DNA of 64,000 bases from Plantago major. Lineage: Eukaryota; Streptophyta; Magnoliopsida; Lamiales; Plantaginaceae. A program made the translations under genes and the position numbers. This document shows, in pieces, positions 49,351-62,300 of the stretch. Under the pieces are notes generated by a model that did no database searches, was not told the origin of the DNA, and saw only the letters and a program-made list of their open reading frames with translations. Positions within the stretch are counted from its first letter, which is position 1, and the number at the start of each line of letters is the position of its first letter. The stretch is from assembly GCA_026545765.1 (NCBI GenBank), contig JAIFAC010000031.1:1-64000 (forward strand). The letters are read 5' to 3'.

Positions 49351-52300
49351 ATGGGAACTTTAGAACAAGACATTAATGATACTCCCTACCATAACAACAC
49401 CAACTCCAAAGAACTAAATCTTGTTGATGACGAAGAAGAAGATGAGTCCCCTATCGAAGAAGTACGTCTAACCGTAACCAACACCGATGACCCGACCCTA
49501 CCGGTATGGACCTTCCGGATGTGGTTCTTGGGCCTCATTTCATGTGCTTTGCTCTCATTTCTCAACCAGTTCTTTGCCTACCGAACCGAACCGCTTGTCA
49601 TCTCACAAATTACCGTACAAGTTGCCACACTGCCTATAGGCCATTTCCTGGCAGCGATTTTGCCCGAGACGCAGTTCCGTATTCCCGGGTTTGGGTCGAA
49701 GCTGTTTTCGTTGAATCCGGGCCGGTTTAACATGAAGGAGCACGTGCTTATTTCGATCTTTGCTAATGCTGGAAGTGCTTTTGGTAATGGCTCAGCTTAT
49801 GCAGTTGGGATTGTTACCATTGTTAAGGCTTTTTATGGCAGAAAGATTTCCTTCTTGGCTGGTTGGTTGCTTATTATTACAACCCAGGTAACTTTTTCTT
49901 CTTCTTTGTATGATTAAATTGGTTATATATTATACCATCACGGGTCAGACGTAGTATTTAGAGTTCAGGGATTCAAATTATATAATATAAAATTATTTTA
50001 ATACGGGACGAACTATTGAATTATCAACAAATGTTCTATATACACATTTATTTTAATTTTAAGGAAGACGAACACCCGCACCATGTCCATTCTGGTCCGC
50101 AATGCAATAATGATAGTCTTTTTTTAGATGCAATAATGGTAGTTGAATGTTATGAACTTGATTGGATGTTATAAAACTTAAAAAGAAGAAATAGATTAAT
50201 ATGACGGTCCTGATTATCATGCTAACTTTTTGTTGTTTTTGTGTAATCCCTCCGCTCCGAATAACTTGATACGTTACGGTTAGCGCGCAGTTTTATGCGA
50301 AAAGTTAAAGTAATGATAAAGTATGGAATAAGTGGACAAAAGTGTATTTTGAGTGGCAAAATGTGTAATTTATGTGTAAAGTTGAGATTGTTTATTATTT
50401 GTTAGGTGTGAGGTAGCTTCATTTTTTAGTAATGTATGAAGTTTTGTGGAACGACTAAAAATGACAAATGCATGAAGTTTTGTGGGACGGAGGAGTAATT
50501 TATTAGTGTACACTTTTGGAATTTGTTCTAGGACATTGAAACTACATGCATAGGCGTGAATGCAATCTAATTTCATTTTAAGAATGTCAATCAACAAAAG
50601 GTGACTTTTTATTTTTTTACAATAAATTATTAAAGATTGGTAATTCTCTATAAACCAATTAAATGCTTTCCTGCAAGTTGTGACAAAGAAGTTATCGTTA
50701 TCGTGTGGTTGTGAATTGTGATTGATGATTTTGGTATCTAGCTTGCCTACTTTTTCTATGGTGGTCGATGAAGCAGGGTATTTTGTGAATTAGTATGATA
50801 TAATAACCACAAATATTTGAAATATACGTGTTTTAGTGAGAGACCTGAGATACGGATTAATATTTTTATTTGTATGTGTAATGTTTTAAACAATATCGAT
50901 AATGTTTTATGAGTGTACGTTTTATATAATTTCTCAGGTATATATGTATATCACCGATATTTTTAATAAAGCATACAATGTTTTTAATATATAAGTAATG
51001 TTTTGTCTCTTTAGTACTACCATGAAAATCTGCCAAAACATTACATAATAATAGCGAATTATGAATATGATATCATCAAAAAGATTATATTCTTTCATAA
51101 ATATAAACTTCATTTTCTTAAAACATACTTAGAAAAGTATGGATTATGATTAGATATGAATAAATTAAAGTATTCTATTTCATTAGTTATAGTTTACAAA
51201 TAGGGTCGTGAATCAAGTTAATTTGAAAAAAGAATTTCGTAATTGACATTTTCTTTTAATCAAGGTGATTAATAATGTACATCTTTAGGGACTTACCACT
51301 TTAGTCTATAGTACATTATGTTTTATTTATCACACAAATTGCTTGGCAATTTATTAAGCCATTACGAAACATTACAACGTGCTTTAACATAGAAAAAACC
51401 ATTTTTAAAGATGTTCATTCCCTTTAATCAGAACCAACCTATCCAAAATTCTACTTATTTCATATTCAGTAAAAATATTGTCAATTCCGAAATTGATCTG
51501 AAATCTTGGATTCAACTTACTAATAATTGTGACTTGTGAGAAACCGATGCATCACCTAACGCTAATTTTCAACAAAATCCTTTTGAAAGCTAGCTTACGA
51601 TTGTTTCCAACACTTGCATCAACCTCAGTAGTCAACAGTGAATCCTACTATATTAGTTGTACTAGTTACTTTGCCCTTATCGAGCCGTAGTCATACAATA
51701 CAATTAAAAACTCAGATTCTGATTAGAATATATATTATCTTATTAAAACTTTATCTGAGTATTTTGAGATACTATTTACACAAACTTATCTAAAATTGGA
51801 ACTTTGTTGTCAATTAAATTATCGATATTATTAATAAGAATTTTTTTTGTTTAAACATTGATATTTTTTTATATATATAAGAAGTACATTTTAATACTCC
51901 CCCGTTCTTTTTAAATGTTTATTTTTTAATTTAGAGTTTTTTTAAGTTTAACGTTTCGTTTTGAAGCTACCATTTCTACTTATTAATTTTTAAATAATTT
52001 CTTTCATACTTTATATATTCTCTCAATTACTTTTCCTATTATTCATCTTACTTTTACCACTTCTTTGAATATTTTATTACATTTCCTTAAAATTCACCAA
52101 ATCAAAATATAAACTTTGTAAAATAACGGATGAAGTATTAAGTATAAATGTTTAGATTAATATTATCGATGATTTAGTTTTACGATACTGTATTTCTAAA
52201 GGATTTGTGTTTTAACTTACAACTTTCATTTTATATTTTTTAATGCAGGTATTGGGATATGGTTGGGCAGGCCTACTTAGAAAGTACGTCATCGATCCGG

Positions 52301-55300
52301 CCCACATGTGGTGGCCCAACACTCTCCAAGTCTCCCTTTTCCGGTCAGTGCTTTTGTTTTCATCTGGTTCCGTGTAAACGCCAACGGCTAAACAACACAC
52401 CTTCACGTCAATGGTCAACTATTTATTGATAATATAGCCATATAGGATAGTAGCATGCATTATCTTCTTTGTTTGACTATAATTTAACGGCAAGATGAGA
52501 TGATCGTTTTCTCCAAATCTTAAACAATAGTCTATGACATGACATGTTGGGTATCAGATCATCTCCATAAGTTGCAAATATTTATACATTTCTTACGTCG
52601 CGTCGATATTAGCTATGACACTCTTTCTGTTCTTTCTGATTCTACTACAATAGTTGAGATCTAAATTTATTTTATTTTATCATTTCTCTTAAACTTCAAT
52701 TTTCATTTCAACTTCTTTTTAATTTGTTTTAAACTTCATTCTTCATTTCATTTTAAATGTAGTTAATTAATTATAACAACATCACATTAATTTTAAAGAA
52801 TTACATTATTTAAAAATAAAAATTATATTACTTCAAAATAAAATTTTAAATACTTTAAATTAAAATTGTAAAGTTTACAATTTTCAAGTATGTTTTACAT
52901 TTTTTTTTGCATGTGTGACTTTAATTTTAAATAATTTGCATTTCAAATTTTACAAGTAATGGTGTGCCTCAATTGTTTAAAATATTATTGTTACATTTGA
53001 TATATATTCAACTGAAATAGAAAAAGAAAAGGAAAAATAAAATATAAAACAAATTAAATAATATACAAATGAAAGAAACAAAAAATGAACAAAAGAGAGA
53101 AACAAGAAGAAACGAGGAACTGAAGGAAGAGACATGCGTGAGAAACAGAAAAACATTTTTTTTTTTAAAAGAAGGTTTGGGACGCTTTGGGCTGCGTCGC
53201 AAAATCGTCCCTTTTTTGCAAATAGTCTCATATTGTGCATTAGATAGTGTCACACTGGTTAACCCCAAGCATTTAATAAAACTTTAGACTAATTCCGCTT
53301 CATTGTTTTTTACTCCTCACTACCTTCAGTAGTTCCAACTTCCATGTATAAAGCAACCCACTGAAATTGCACATATGAATCTGACCAAGTCAATTGAAAA
53401 TATTTAAATTATCTCCAAAGTCTAAAGACAGCTAATGGGATCTGCATGTTGTTCTTAAAAATTGGATTCTCAACAAGCAACTTGACAGAGCAATGTCTGG
53501 TCCAGATAAGACCAAATGACAAGTTCCATACAGCCTGGACTAGCTTAACTTATGTGAAAAATTTCTCAGCCTAATCAAAGATGGTTCACATGATGCAAAT
53601 CTTTTTTTTTTTCTCATACAGCTAAGCCACAGCTTAAGACCGACTTATTTTCTATTCTTCTTATCATAATTTCAACTTCAATACCATTTAAAAACATGCA
53701 TTAGAAATAAATATTCAACCCTCCTCAATTCCAGGCCTTAGACTGTGGCTAATTTCTGCACAATGACTAATGGTTTATTTTATGGCGTTTACCACTTGTT
53801 CACCCTAGCACTCGAATCTCATCCTTGCAAATAACGCAAACATAGAGGGAAGGGTGTAGATTTTTTGTAACCAGGGGATTTTAGTCCTTCTTGAACTAGA
53901 CTATAACTTCATGATACTCCAAGTGAAATACTTGTCTAGGCCATCAAGCAATCATATACACAGTTGTCCAGATGCGAAGTGTAACCTTTCATAAAATTAA
54001 TTTGCAGAATATGAGGAAAAAAATGACAAGATTCATGCTGAAATGAAAATATATATGTTTTCTCAAGATCTCTAATCAAGAAAACAACATACTGATACTT
54101 CATAGTTCATACACCATTTGTAGTATGCGAAAGCATGAAAGAAATCTAAAGAGCAAAAGGAAGGTCTTAGGTTTGCGTCATGTCTGCATGTGTTCTAAAT
54201 TAAAGCACTTGAGAACTTGCTTGTGTGAACTTAGGGATTCTATCGTAGCAATATCAATAATCCAACTTCAAATTGAAATCCACTGACCTTACCAATGATT
54301 TTAATTTGGATTATGCAGAACCTTATGCGAAAAGGAGGAGCAGCGCATGTCAAGGGCTAAGTTTTTCCTGATTGCACTAATCTGCAGCTTTTCATGGTAC
54401 ATAGTCCCAGGATATCTAGTCCCAACTCTAACAAGCATCTCATGGGTCTGTTGGGCTTTCTCCAAGTCTGTCACAGCGCAGCAGCTAGGATCAGGCATGA
54501 GAGGCCTTGGATTTGGAGCCTTAACTTTAGATTGGGCGGCTGTAGCATCCTTCTTGCTCAGCCCCCTTGTATGTCCTTTCTTTGCCATAATGAACATTTG
54601 TGCTGGTTATATTCTCATAATCTATATAGTTCTCCCTACAGCTTACTGGGGATTTGACTTGTATGGTGCAAGAAAATTCCCAATTTTCTCCTCGCACTTG
54701 TTTACAGCACAAGGTCAGAGGTATGACATTACTGCAATTGTAAATGAAAAGTTTGAGCTAGATGAGAGCCGTTACGATCAGCTAGGCAGGATAAATCTCA
54801 GTATGTTCTTTGCCTTGACCTATGGTTTGGTTTACAACTATTGCTGCCACTCGAACACATGTTGGCTTGTTCTATGGAAGGTACAACTATGAATTTTCAA
54901 CTCCAATAGCTAAGTATCTTGTTTTGCACAAATTTATATGCTACTAGAATATTGCAGAATTCGTATGCATTTCATCCATTTTCTACTATCACTGATAAAT
55001 GTGACTAGGAACTAATGTCTTATCAAATTATAAACTACAGGGAAATCTACTCAAGGTTCAGGGCTTCATACAAGGAAAAGAGGACATTCACCACGAGACT
55101 TATGCATGAATGTGAAGACATACCTTCTTGGTGGTTTCACATATTGCTAGCAGTGACACTTGTAGCTTCACTCATACTCTGCATCGTGTTGAATGACCAA
55201 GTCCAGATGCCATGGTGGGGTCTCATATTAAGCTAGTCTCATGGCATTCACATTCACACTTCAATCAGCATCATCACAGCCACGACAAACCAGGTAATCA

Positions 55301-56402
55301 GAAGACTATGCCACACTTGAGCAAAATTGTAGTCCTGTACATGAAAATAACCCCCCCAAATTAAAAAACGACAGAATGCACAAATGCCAGTACAACCGTT
55401 ATACACTTGGTCAGGAATGGGTATTCCCATCAGTGCATTTCCGTTGTACTTCATCTGATTCAAAACAACCAAAAATTATGGGCATTTTCATAGTATTTTT
55501 TAAAAAGCTAAACATATGTCATTTGCAGACACCAGGCTTAAATATCATCACAGAGTATGTTATGGGTATCATATACCCAGGAAGACCAATTGCTAATGTC
55601 TGCTTCAAGACCTATGGCTACATGAGCATGTCTCAAGCAGTCTCTTTTCTATCCGATTTCAAGTTGGGACACTACATGAAGATCCCTCCAAGATCAATGT
55701 TTATAGTTCAGGTAAATTTCAAGTTTTGGTCTTCTTGTAAAACGTTTGAGCCACCTTCAAGCACTCACTATATTGAAATGGTTATGTCAGTTCTTAGGAA
55801 CAATCCTAGCAGGAACAGTTAACATTTCCGTAGCATGGTGGCTGCTTACTTCGATGCAAACATATGTCACGATGATCTCCTTCCACCAAATAGCCCCTGG
55901 ACATGCCCTGGCGACCGTGTCTTCTTTGATGCATCAGTCATATGGGGTTTAGTGGGACCGAAGAGAATATTTGGAAGTGAAGGTAATTATAGTTCCATGA
56001 ATTGGTTCTTCCTTGTAGGTGCAATGGGACCAGTTATTGTTTGGCTTTTCCACAAGGCTTATCCGAAAAAGTCATGGATTCCTCTAATCAACCTCCCCGT
56101 CCTTCTTGGGGCAACTGGAGCTATGCCGCCAGCAACACCATTAAATTACAACGCCTGGATTATAGTTGGCACAATCTTCAACTTCGCCATTCAAATACCG
56201 CAAAAACTGGTGGCAAAGATACAACTATATTCTTTCAGCAGCTCTAGATGCCGGAGTAGCTTTCATGGGAGTGGCGTTATATTTCACACTGGGTATGCAA
56301 AACATAGAGCTAGATTGGTGGGGAACGAGAGGCGAACATTGCGAGTTGGCAACCTGCCCGACTGCTAGGGGCATAGTTGTTGACGGATGTCCAGCACTCT
56401 GA
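49351..56402 (+). CDS. OPT4: Oligopeptide transporter, OPT4 type, six exons, several homopolymer frame breaks
   Basis: Proton-coupled plasma-membrane transporter of the OPT family (peptide transporter branch), with 12 or more membrane segments. Exons: 49351-49887 ([60 protein letters not shown]); 52249-52343 ([22 protein letters not shown]); 54319-54880 ([57 protein letters not shown]); 55041-55293 ([23 protein letters not shown]); 55529-55711 ([41 protein letters not shown]); 55791-56402 ([47 protein letters not shown]). The NPG and KIPPR-type signatures of the family are present. Frame breaks: near 54829 (GG/TTT short by two bases), about 55090 (paired, compensating), 55230 (extra A), 55255, 55858 (short A run) and 56189 (two T missing). 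All junctions are GT-AG. I chose the ATG at 49351 ([10 protein letters not shown]); an in-frame ATG at 49315 would add 12 residues. Likely a working gene. Confidence 0.92.
50246..50495. mobile_element. Stowaway-like MITE in OPT4 intron 1
   Basis: Starts ATCCCTCCGCTCCGAATAAC and ends GTGGGACGGAGGAG, flanked by TA. Near the right end ATGAAGTTTTGTGG occurs twice as a short direct repeat. About 250 bp. Confidence 0.6.
50829..51010. repeat. Dispersed repeat, copy B
   Basis: Counterpart of 30744-30950 in the same orientation. It shares TAATGTTTTAAACAATAT and ATATATGTATATCACCGAT. Confidence 0.65.
51897..52135. mobile_element. Possible Stowaway-like MITE in OPT4 intron 1
   Basis: TA-flanked, CTCCCCCGTTCTTTTTAAAT at the left and AATAACGGATGAAG at the right. 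Inverted but diverged; about 239 bp. Confidence 0.45.
52665..53170. repeat. Dispersed AT-rich repeat, copy 2, in OPT4 intron 2
   Basis: Counterpart of 11400-12060 (shared AAATGTAGTTAATTAATTAT block, the following ATTAC ladders and the purine-rich GAAAGAAACAAA part). It lies in the 1.98-kb second intron (52344-54318). Confidence 0.5.
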
Positions 56403-57690
56403 ATAGCAATGTAAATAGAAATTGTAACATTTGGTTCTAAGAACCACTTTTCTTTGGTGAAATCTGTAAGTATTCCAGGAATTACATTACATGATAAACT
56501 CAAAGAATATTTACAGATTATAAGTTCCATTGTACTGATGCAAAATTGCAAATTAATTAAAATGCTCATAATAATATATCAATGAAGGTGTTTCTTTGAT
56601 TGTGAATCATTCTTGTTAGATGAGTTCATGCTAATGTTGAGCCTAGTTAGTCATTAATGTTCTTAGAGCTCCATTACAAATTTACAGAGTCTATGCCAGC
56701 TTCTAATTATGAAATTCGATATCAACAGAACAACGTTTAATGACACAGTAGCTCGAAAAGAAGGCCTATATATGAGCAAGTAATTTTGCTTCCTCTACAG
56801 CTAGGTCCAGTTGTAACAGAAATGGGTGGAACTGGGTGAAATCTTGATCAAACAAGTCATATCGGGTTTGATGCTGGAACTGGAAGGCTTGTTACAAAAG
56901 GGCGATTAATTATTTGGCTAGCAACAAAAGTCATCTCATTACTCCATCTTCCTTGTTGGAGCTTGATTGATACTAGTCAAACAACCAGGCCACATTTGTA
57001 CCAAATTTCTCTGATTGATTCCATTACCCAAAATTCTCAGGTAACCCTCCTTGATCTCCTTCTTCAAAATCCAGTTACTCCTAGAAACCCTAATCGGTTT
57101 CCCTATAAACTCATTCCCTTCAAAACAAAAGCAGCTTCAGACTCAGCCTAAATGACACAAATCCGCATCAGGTTGATCAAACACCAACACAGCTAATTTC
57201 TCTAATTTGAAAAACTCTGCTGACTCCAGATTCTTCCTCACCTCACACGCAGAGGCAGAATTGGGATCAAGTGGGACGTCACGTACCCCCCTTTTAGAAA
57301 ATGATGGTTTTTTAATCTAAAATTCGCACTCAGATATACTATACTACTATTATTTGGTCATCGAACTTCAAATTCTAGTTTTGTCGTTACTTAATGACAT
57401 GGATACGAAAGTGAAGCCTTGGTGTCCGGATTTACGGTACATGGCTAGATCGATGTCCATAATGGTGTCGTGTTTGAGTAGGTAGAGGGTGGAGACCGAA
57501 TTACAATCAAATTCAAACTCCCCAAAATGAAGACAGGTACTTGTGATGAAATAAAATGCGAATACTACAAAATGGAATTTTTTTGGCAAAAATGCATAAA
57601 TGGTCCTAAAATTTGGGGGTATGGCGTCTGCGATCTGACGTTCTTTCTTTCCGTGACTTGATCTTCTTATTTCAATTTCACGAGCAGCGA
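56403..57690. other. Spacer downstream of OPT4
   Basis: OPT4 3' UTR, then no gene I recognise. The frames at 56963-57151 and 57368-57733 (minus) lack any family signature. Confidence 0.5.
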
Positions 57691-58620
57691 TTTTTTCGTG
57701 AAAATTGACGTTTGATCTTTGAGTTATACGCATTGTATCGAGTCAAACCCGACTTTGACCTCCACATAAGACTTCCTCATTCTGATTAAGAAAAGCGAAA
57801 AATAAAATGCAAAAAATAAAAATAAAAAACAAAAGGAAAAATACTATCCTTAAACCAACTAATTCCAAGATACAAATAGCCTAATCTCATCAATGGTACA
57901 AGTATCACAATTAAATTGAAGAACAATTAAACTCTAAGTGATCATATGTGACACGATCCATAAATCAAGCAGCATGGCAACAACGGGAGTAGTAGCGGCG
58001 GCCTGCAAAATGGCGCCACCTACAACGACGGAAAACCGATAGCGGGCTCGATCATCGAAACAAATCCTCGGCATCCTAAAGCTCTGTGCACAAACCACGG
58101 CCGAACCAATGGCGGGCGAAATGAGAGCCGATCCAGCGCTTATAAAAACACCACAACTTCGGTAGAAACCGGGAGAATCCCGGGGCGGAGAGAGAAAGGA
58201 TCGTGAGGAAGCGATAGTCGAGAGAAGCGTCAGGAGAGAAATGCGATTGATTGAGGAGAAGTTTTGCGGATCGAGAAATGTCGATTGAAGGAGGACCCGA
58301 CGTCGATGAACTCGAGCCATGAGGCGTGGGAGAACTTAGCCAGACGGTGGAGGCGGGAGAGATGAAGGAGGCGAAAAGCGGGAGTGGCGATGGCGGTGAG
58401 TCATGGAAAAAGACATGGATGAGTTGATTTGGGGTTGGAGAAGAGGAAAATATGATAGAGTTGATTCTTTTTAATTTCATTTTCTATTTTATTTTTCCTT
58501 TTGTTTTATTTGCATTTTATTTTGATTTTCTTAATTACGTAAATGAGGCTGCTTGTGGAAATCAAAGTCGGGTTGACAGAATAATATCAAACCGACAATC
58601 ATCAAAAATCGTTAATGAAA
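57690..58620. mobile_element. Candidate Mutator-like TIR element with GC-rich cargo (Pack-MULE-like)
   Basis: The left arm about 57741-57845 (CGAGTCAAACCCGACTTTGA, then AAAATGCAAAAAATAAAA and ACAAAAGGAAAAATA) matches in inverted form 58485-58582 (TTTTTCCTTTTGTTTTATTT, GCATTTTATTTTGATTTTCT, AAAGTCGGGTTGACAG). Between them, 57930-58480 is much richer in GC and has overlapping long minus-strand frames (128 and 134 codons) rich in Ser, Pro and Arg. I do not recognise the protein. The contrast suggests captured gene sequence. Outer ends and target duplication were not resolved. Confidence 0.5.
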
Positions 58621-58909
58621 TCGTTCAATAAAATTAAAATAATGAAGTAGTAACAAGTTATCTCTTTAATCTGTGTATCTTAAGCTTTAAGGCTTATTTA
58701 TCTTTTATCGACTTTTATTAGTTCCATATCAAAGTTGATTCTTTATTTAACAGCATGATGAGCTCCCATGTGCACAAAATGTTGCTTCTACCTGGCCGGT
58801 GGTCTGTTTCTATCAAATGGACTGGTCGTACAACTTTCTTGTCGCACAAGAGATCGAATAAGTTGAGTATTGCATTAATAAGTTATGCTAGTATTACATA
58901 GAAATCCCA

Positions 58910-59110
58910 TTTTAAGTCAAACAGTGATCCACACTAATGTAAAACTGGCACTTTGCTCGAATAAAATGTCCATGGTGATTTCTTAGTACCGGTCCATCCC
59001 TACAGACCCATATGTTCCTGAGAGAGGCGAGGACAATTATTTTACCGTTTGGAAGGCGGGGATCTTTCATCATTCTATATTTCAAGGTGAGGATCAATTT
59101 CAAAGTCAGA
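58910..59110 (-). pseudogene. Fragment of a LINE-type RNase H domain (N-terminal part)
   Basis: The minus-strand frame has DGPVLRNHHGHFIRAKCQFY, resembling the (G)GG-x-LRD-x-x-G-x-F-I-x-A-F stretch of the RNase H-like domain that ends many plant non-LTR retroelement proteins. It is followed downstream on the same strand by the tail motif found in the tandem array. Broken and without its catalytic context. Confidence 0.5.
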
Positions 59111-59340
59111 ACTAGAATTTATATCAAAATGTAACATTTAATTAAAAAAAATTGGGTGAAATGTTACAATATCTTCATTCCGGTGGAACATTTATAAATT
59201 TTATTGTTATTTTAAGCAAAATAGATAATATATTACATCCATGGGAGTTACAACTAGATGATCAACCGAGGTTTTCATAACTCGTGGAAATTTATGATAC
59301 ATGTCATTGTCATGAATAGAGCCAACTAGGGCAAACATCC
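59111..59340. other. Junction between RNase H fragment and tandem array
   Basis: AT-rich sequence with no recognisable feature. Confidence 0.4.
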
Positions 59341-62300
59341 CGAACTAAAAAACCAAACTTAGGTGGTTGACCTAAAGCGTTGAGAACCCAAAACACCATT
59401 AACTAGGCTAATATAGCCACTACCTAATTTAGACAAAATATCAATACTTTGGTACTTTCCCGATAGACAAATGTAGTTTCCAATCTTCAAGATCTTTGAA
59501 GGATCGCCTAATCTCCTCACCCGGTCGATGGGCCCATGGTGGTATCGCAAATCTATTTAAACGAGAGATAACAAAACACGAGATGGTTTGCATTTCAATA
59601 GAGGAAATATCAAGCAGTAATTTATCAATTTGATTTTGAAACCATTCAAATGTCACTATATACAATGTGAGAGTATGTATCTAACTTTAATGTACCATGT
59701 GAAATAATTTCTTATCTTACATTATCGCATCGATGCACAATTAAGAAATCACATTATATTCGTATAGTGGTTGATCTAAGAGTGGGGAGGAACCAAAATA
59801 AGAATGGGGAGCAACCCAAAACACCATTAACTAGGCTAATATAGCCACTACCTAATTTAGAAAAAATATCGGCCGTCTGGTTACTTTCCCGATAGACAAA
59901 ATGTAGTTTCCAATCTTCAAGTTGCAAAAGGATACGCCTAATCTCCTCCACCAGGGGTCGATGGGCCCATGGAGGTATCGCCGTCCTTTTTAACAAAAGA
60001 GAACAAAACACGAGACAGTTTGGATTTAATAGAGGAAATATCAAGATGTAATTTTTCAATTTGATTTTGAAATCATTCAAATGTCACTATATACAATGTG
60101 AGAGTATGTATATATCTAACTTTAATGTACCATGTGAGATTATTTATTATCTTACATTATCGCATCGATGCAAAATTATGAAATGCATTGTATTATTATT
60201 GTGGTTGATCTAAGAGTGTGGAGGAACCAAATTACGAATGAGAGCAACCAAACATCATTAACAAGGCTAATATAGCCACTTCCTAAAGTAGACAAAATAT
60301 AATTTGTCAGTTACTTTCTAGATAAACAAAATGTAGTTTCAATCTTGAATCTTTGAAAGATCGCTAATCTCCTCCACCGAAATCGATGGGCCCATGGTGG
60401 TATCGTAAATCTATTTAAGCGAGAGAGAACAAAACACGAGATGGTTTGCATTTCAATAAAGGAAATATCAAGTTGAAATTTATCAATTTGTTGAAATCAT
60501 TCAAATGTCACTATATCTGATATTAGAGTATGTATCTATCTAAATTTAATGTACCATGTGAGATTATTTCTTATCTTACATTATCGCATCTATCTGAAAT
60601 TAAGAAATGCATTATATTCGCATAGTGGTTGATCTAAGGGTGGGGAGTAACCCAAAACACCATTAACTAGGCTAATATAGCCACTACCTAATTTAGACAA
60701 AATATCGATTAAATGCAGTTACTTTTAGATGAACAAATGTAGTTTCCAATCTTCAAGTTGATGAAGGATATGCCTAATCTCATCCACTTGGTCGATGGGC
60801 CCATGGTGGTATTGCCGTCAATTTAAACAATAGAGAACAAAACACAAGAGAGTTTGGATTTCAATAGAGGAAATATCAAAAAGTAATTTATCAATTTGAT
60901 TTTGAAACCATTCAAATGTCACTATATACAATGTGAGAGTATGTGTCAATCTAACTTTAATGTACCATGTGAGATTATTTCTTATCTTACATTATCGCAT
61001 CGATGCAAAATTAAGAAATCACATTGTATTCGTATAGTGGTTGATCTAAGAGTGGGGAGGAACCAAACTAAGAATGGGGAGCAACCCAAAACACCATGAA
61101 CTAGGCTAATATAGACACTACCTAAAGTAGACAAAATATCAGCCGTCTGGTTACTTTTCCGATAAACAAAATGTAGTTTCCGATTTTCAAGTTGCTAAAG
61201 GATCGCTAATCTCCGACACAGGTCAATGGGCACATGGTGGTATCGTAGTCCTTTTTAACAAGAGAGACCAAAAAGCAGGCAGTTTGGATTTCAATAGGAA
61301 ATATCAAGATGTAATTTATCAATTTGATTTTGAAAACATTCAAATGTCACTATATACAATGTGAGAGTCTGTATCTATCTAAGTTTAATGTACCATGTGA
61401 AATTATTTCTTATCTTACATTATCGTATCTCTGCAGAATTAATAAATGCATTAGATTCATATAGTTATTTATCTAAGATTGGGGATGAACCCAAAACACC
61501 ATTAACTAGGCTAATATAGCTACTAACTAATTTAGACAAAATATCGATTAAATGCAGTTTACTTGATAGACAAATTCAATATACAAGTTGATGAATGATC
61601 GCAATCTCATCCACCAGTCGATGGGCTCATGGTGGTATCGTTGTCCTATTTAAACAAGAGAGAACAAAAATCGAGAGAGTTTAGATTTCAATAGAGGAAA
61701 TATAAAAAAGTAATTTATCAATTTGATTTTGAAACCATTCAAATGTCACTATATGCAATGTGAGAGTATGTATCAATCTAACTTTAATGTACCATGTCAT
61801 TATTTCTTATCTTACATTATACATAGCGATGCAAAATTAAGAAATCGCATTATATTCGTATAGTGATTGATTTAAGAGTGGAGAGGAACCAAACTAAGAA
61901 TGTGGAGCAACCCAAAACACCATTAACTAGGCTAATATAACCACTACCTATTTTAGACGAAATATCAGCCGTCTGGTTACTCTTCGATAGATAAAATGTA
62001 GTTTCCAATCTTCAAGTTGTGAAGGATCACTAATCTCCATACCAGAGGTCAATGGGCTCATTGTGGTATCGCCGTCCTTGGTAACAAGAGAGAACAAAAC
62101 ACGAGACAGTTTTGATTTCAATAGAGGAAATATCTAGCTGTAATTTATCAATTTGATTTGAAATCATTCAAATGTCACTATATACAATGTGAGAGTATGT
62201 ATCTATCTAACATTAATGTACCATGTGAGATTATTTCTTATCTTAAATTATCGCATCAATGCAAAACTAAGAAATACATTATATTAAGTATAGTGGTTGA

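Larger units (their letters stand above)
49888..52248 (+). other. OPT4 intron 1 with MITEs and a dispersed repeat
   Basis: A 2.36-kb intron with a GTAACT donor and an AATGCAG acceptor. It carries two MITE-like elements and copy B of the dispersed repeat, which account for much of its length. No coding sequence inside. Confidence 0.7.

Noticed and set aside
57934..58480. Ser/Pro/Arg-rich minus-strand frames of 128 and 134 codons
   Set aside because: They overlap in different frames and have no recognised domain; explained by GC-rich cargo of a TIR element.
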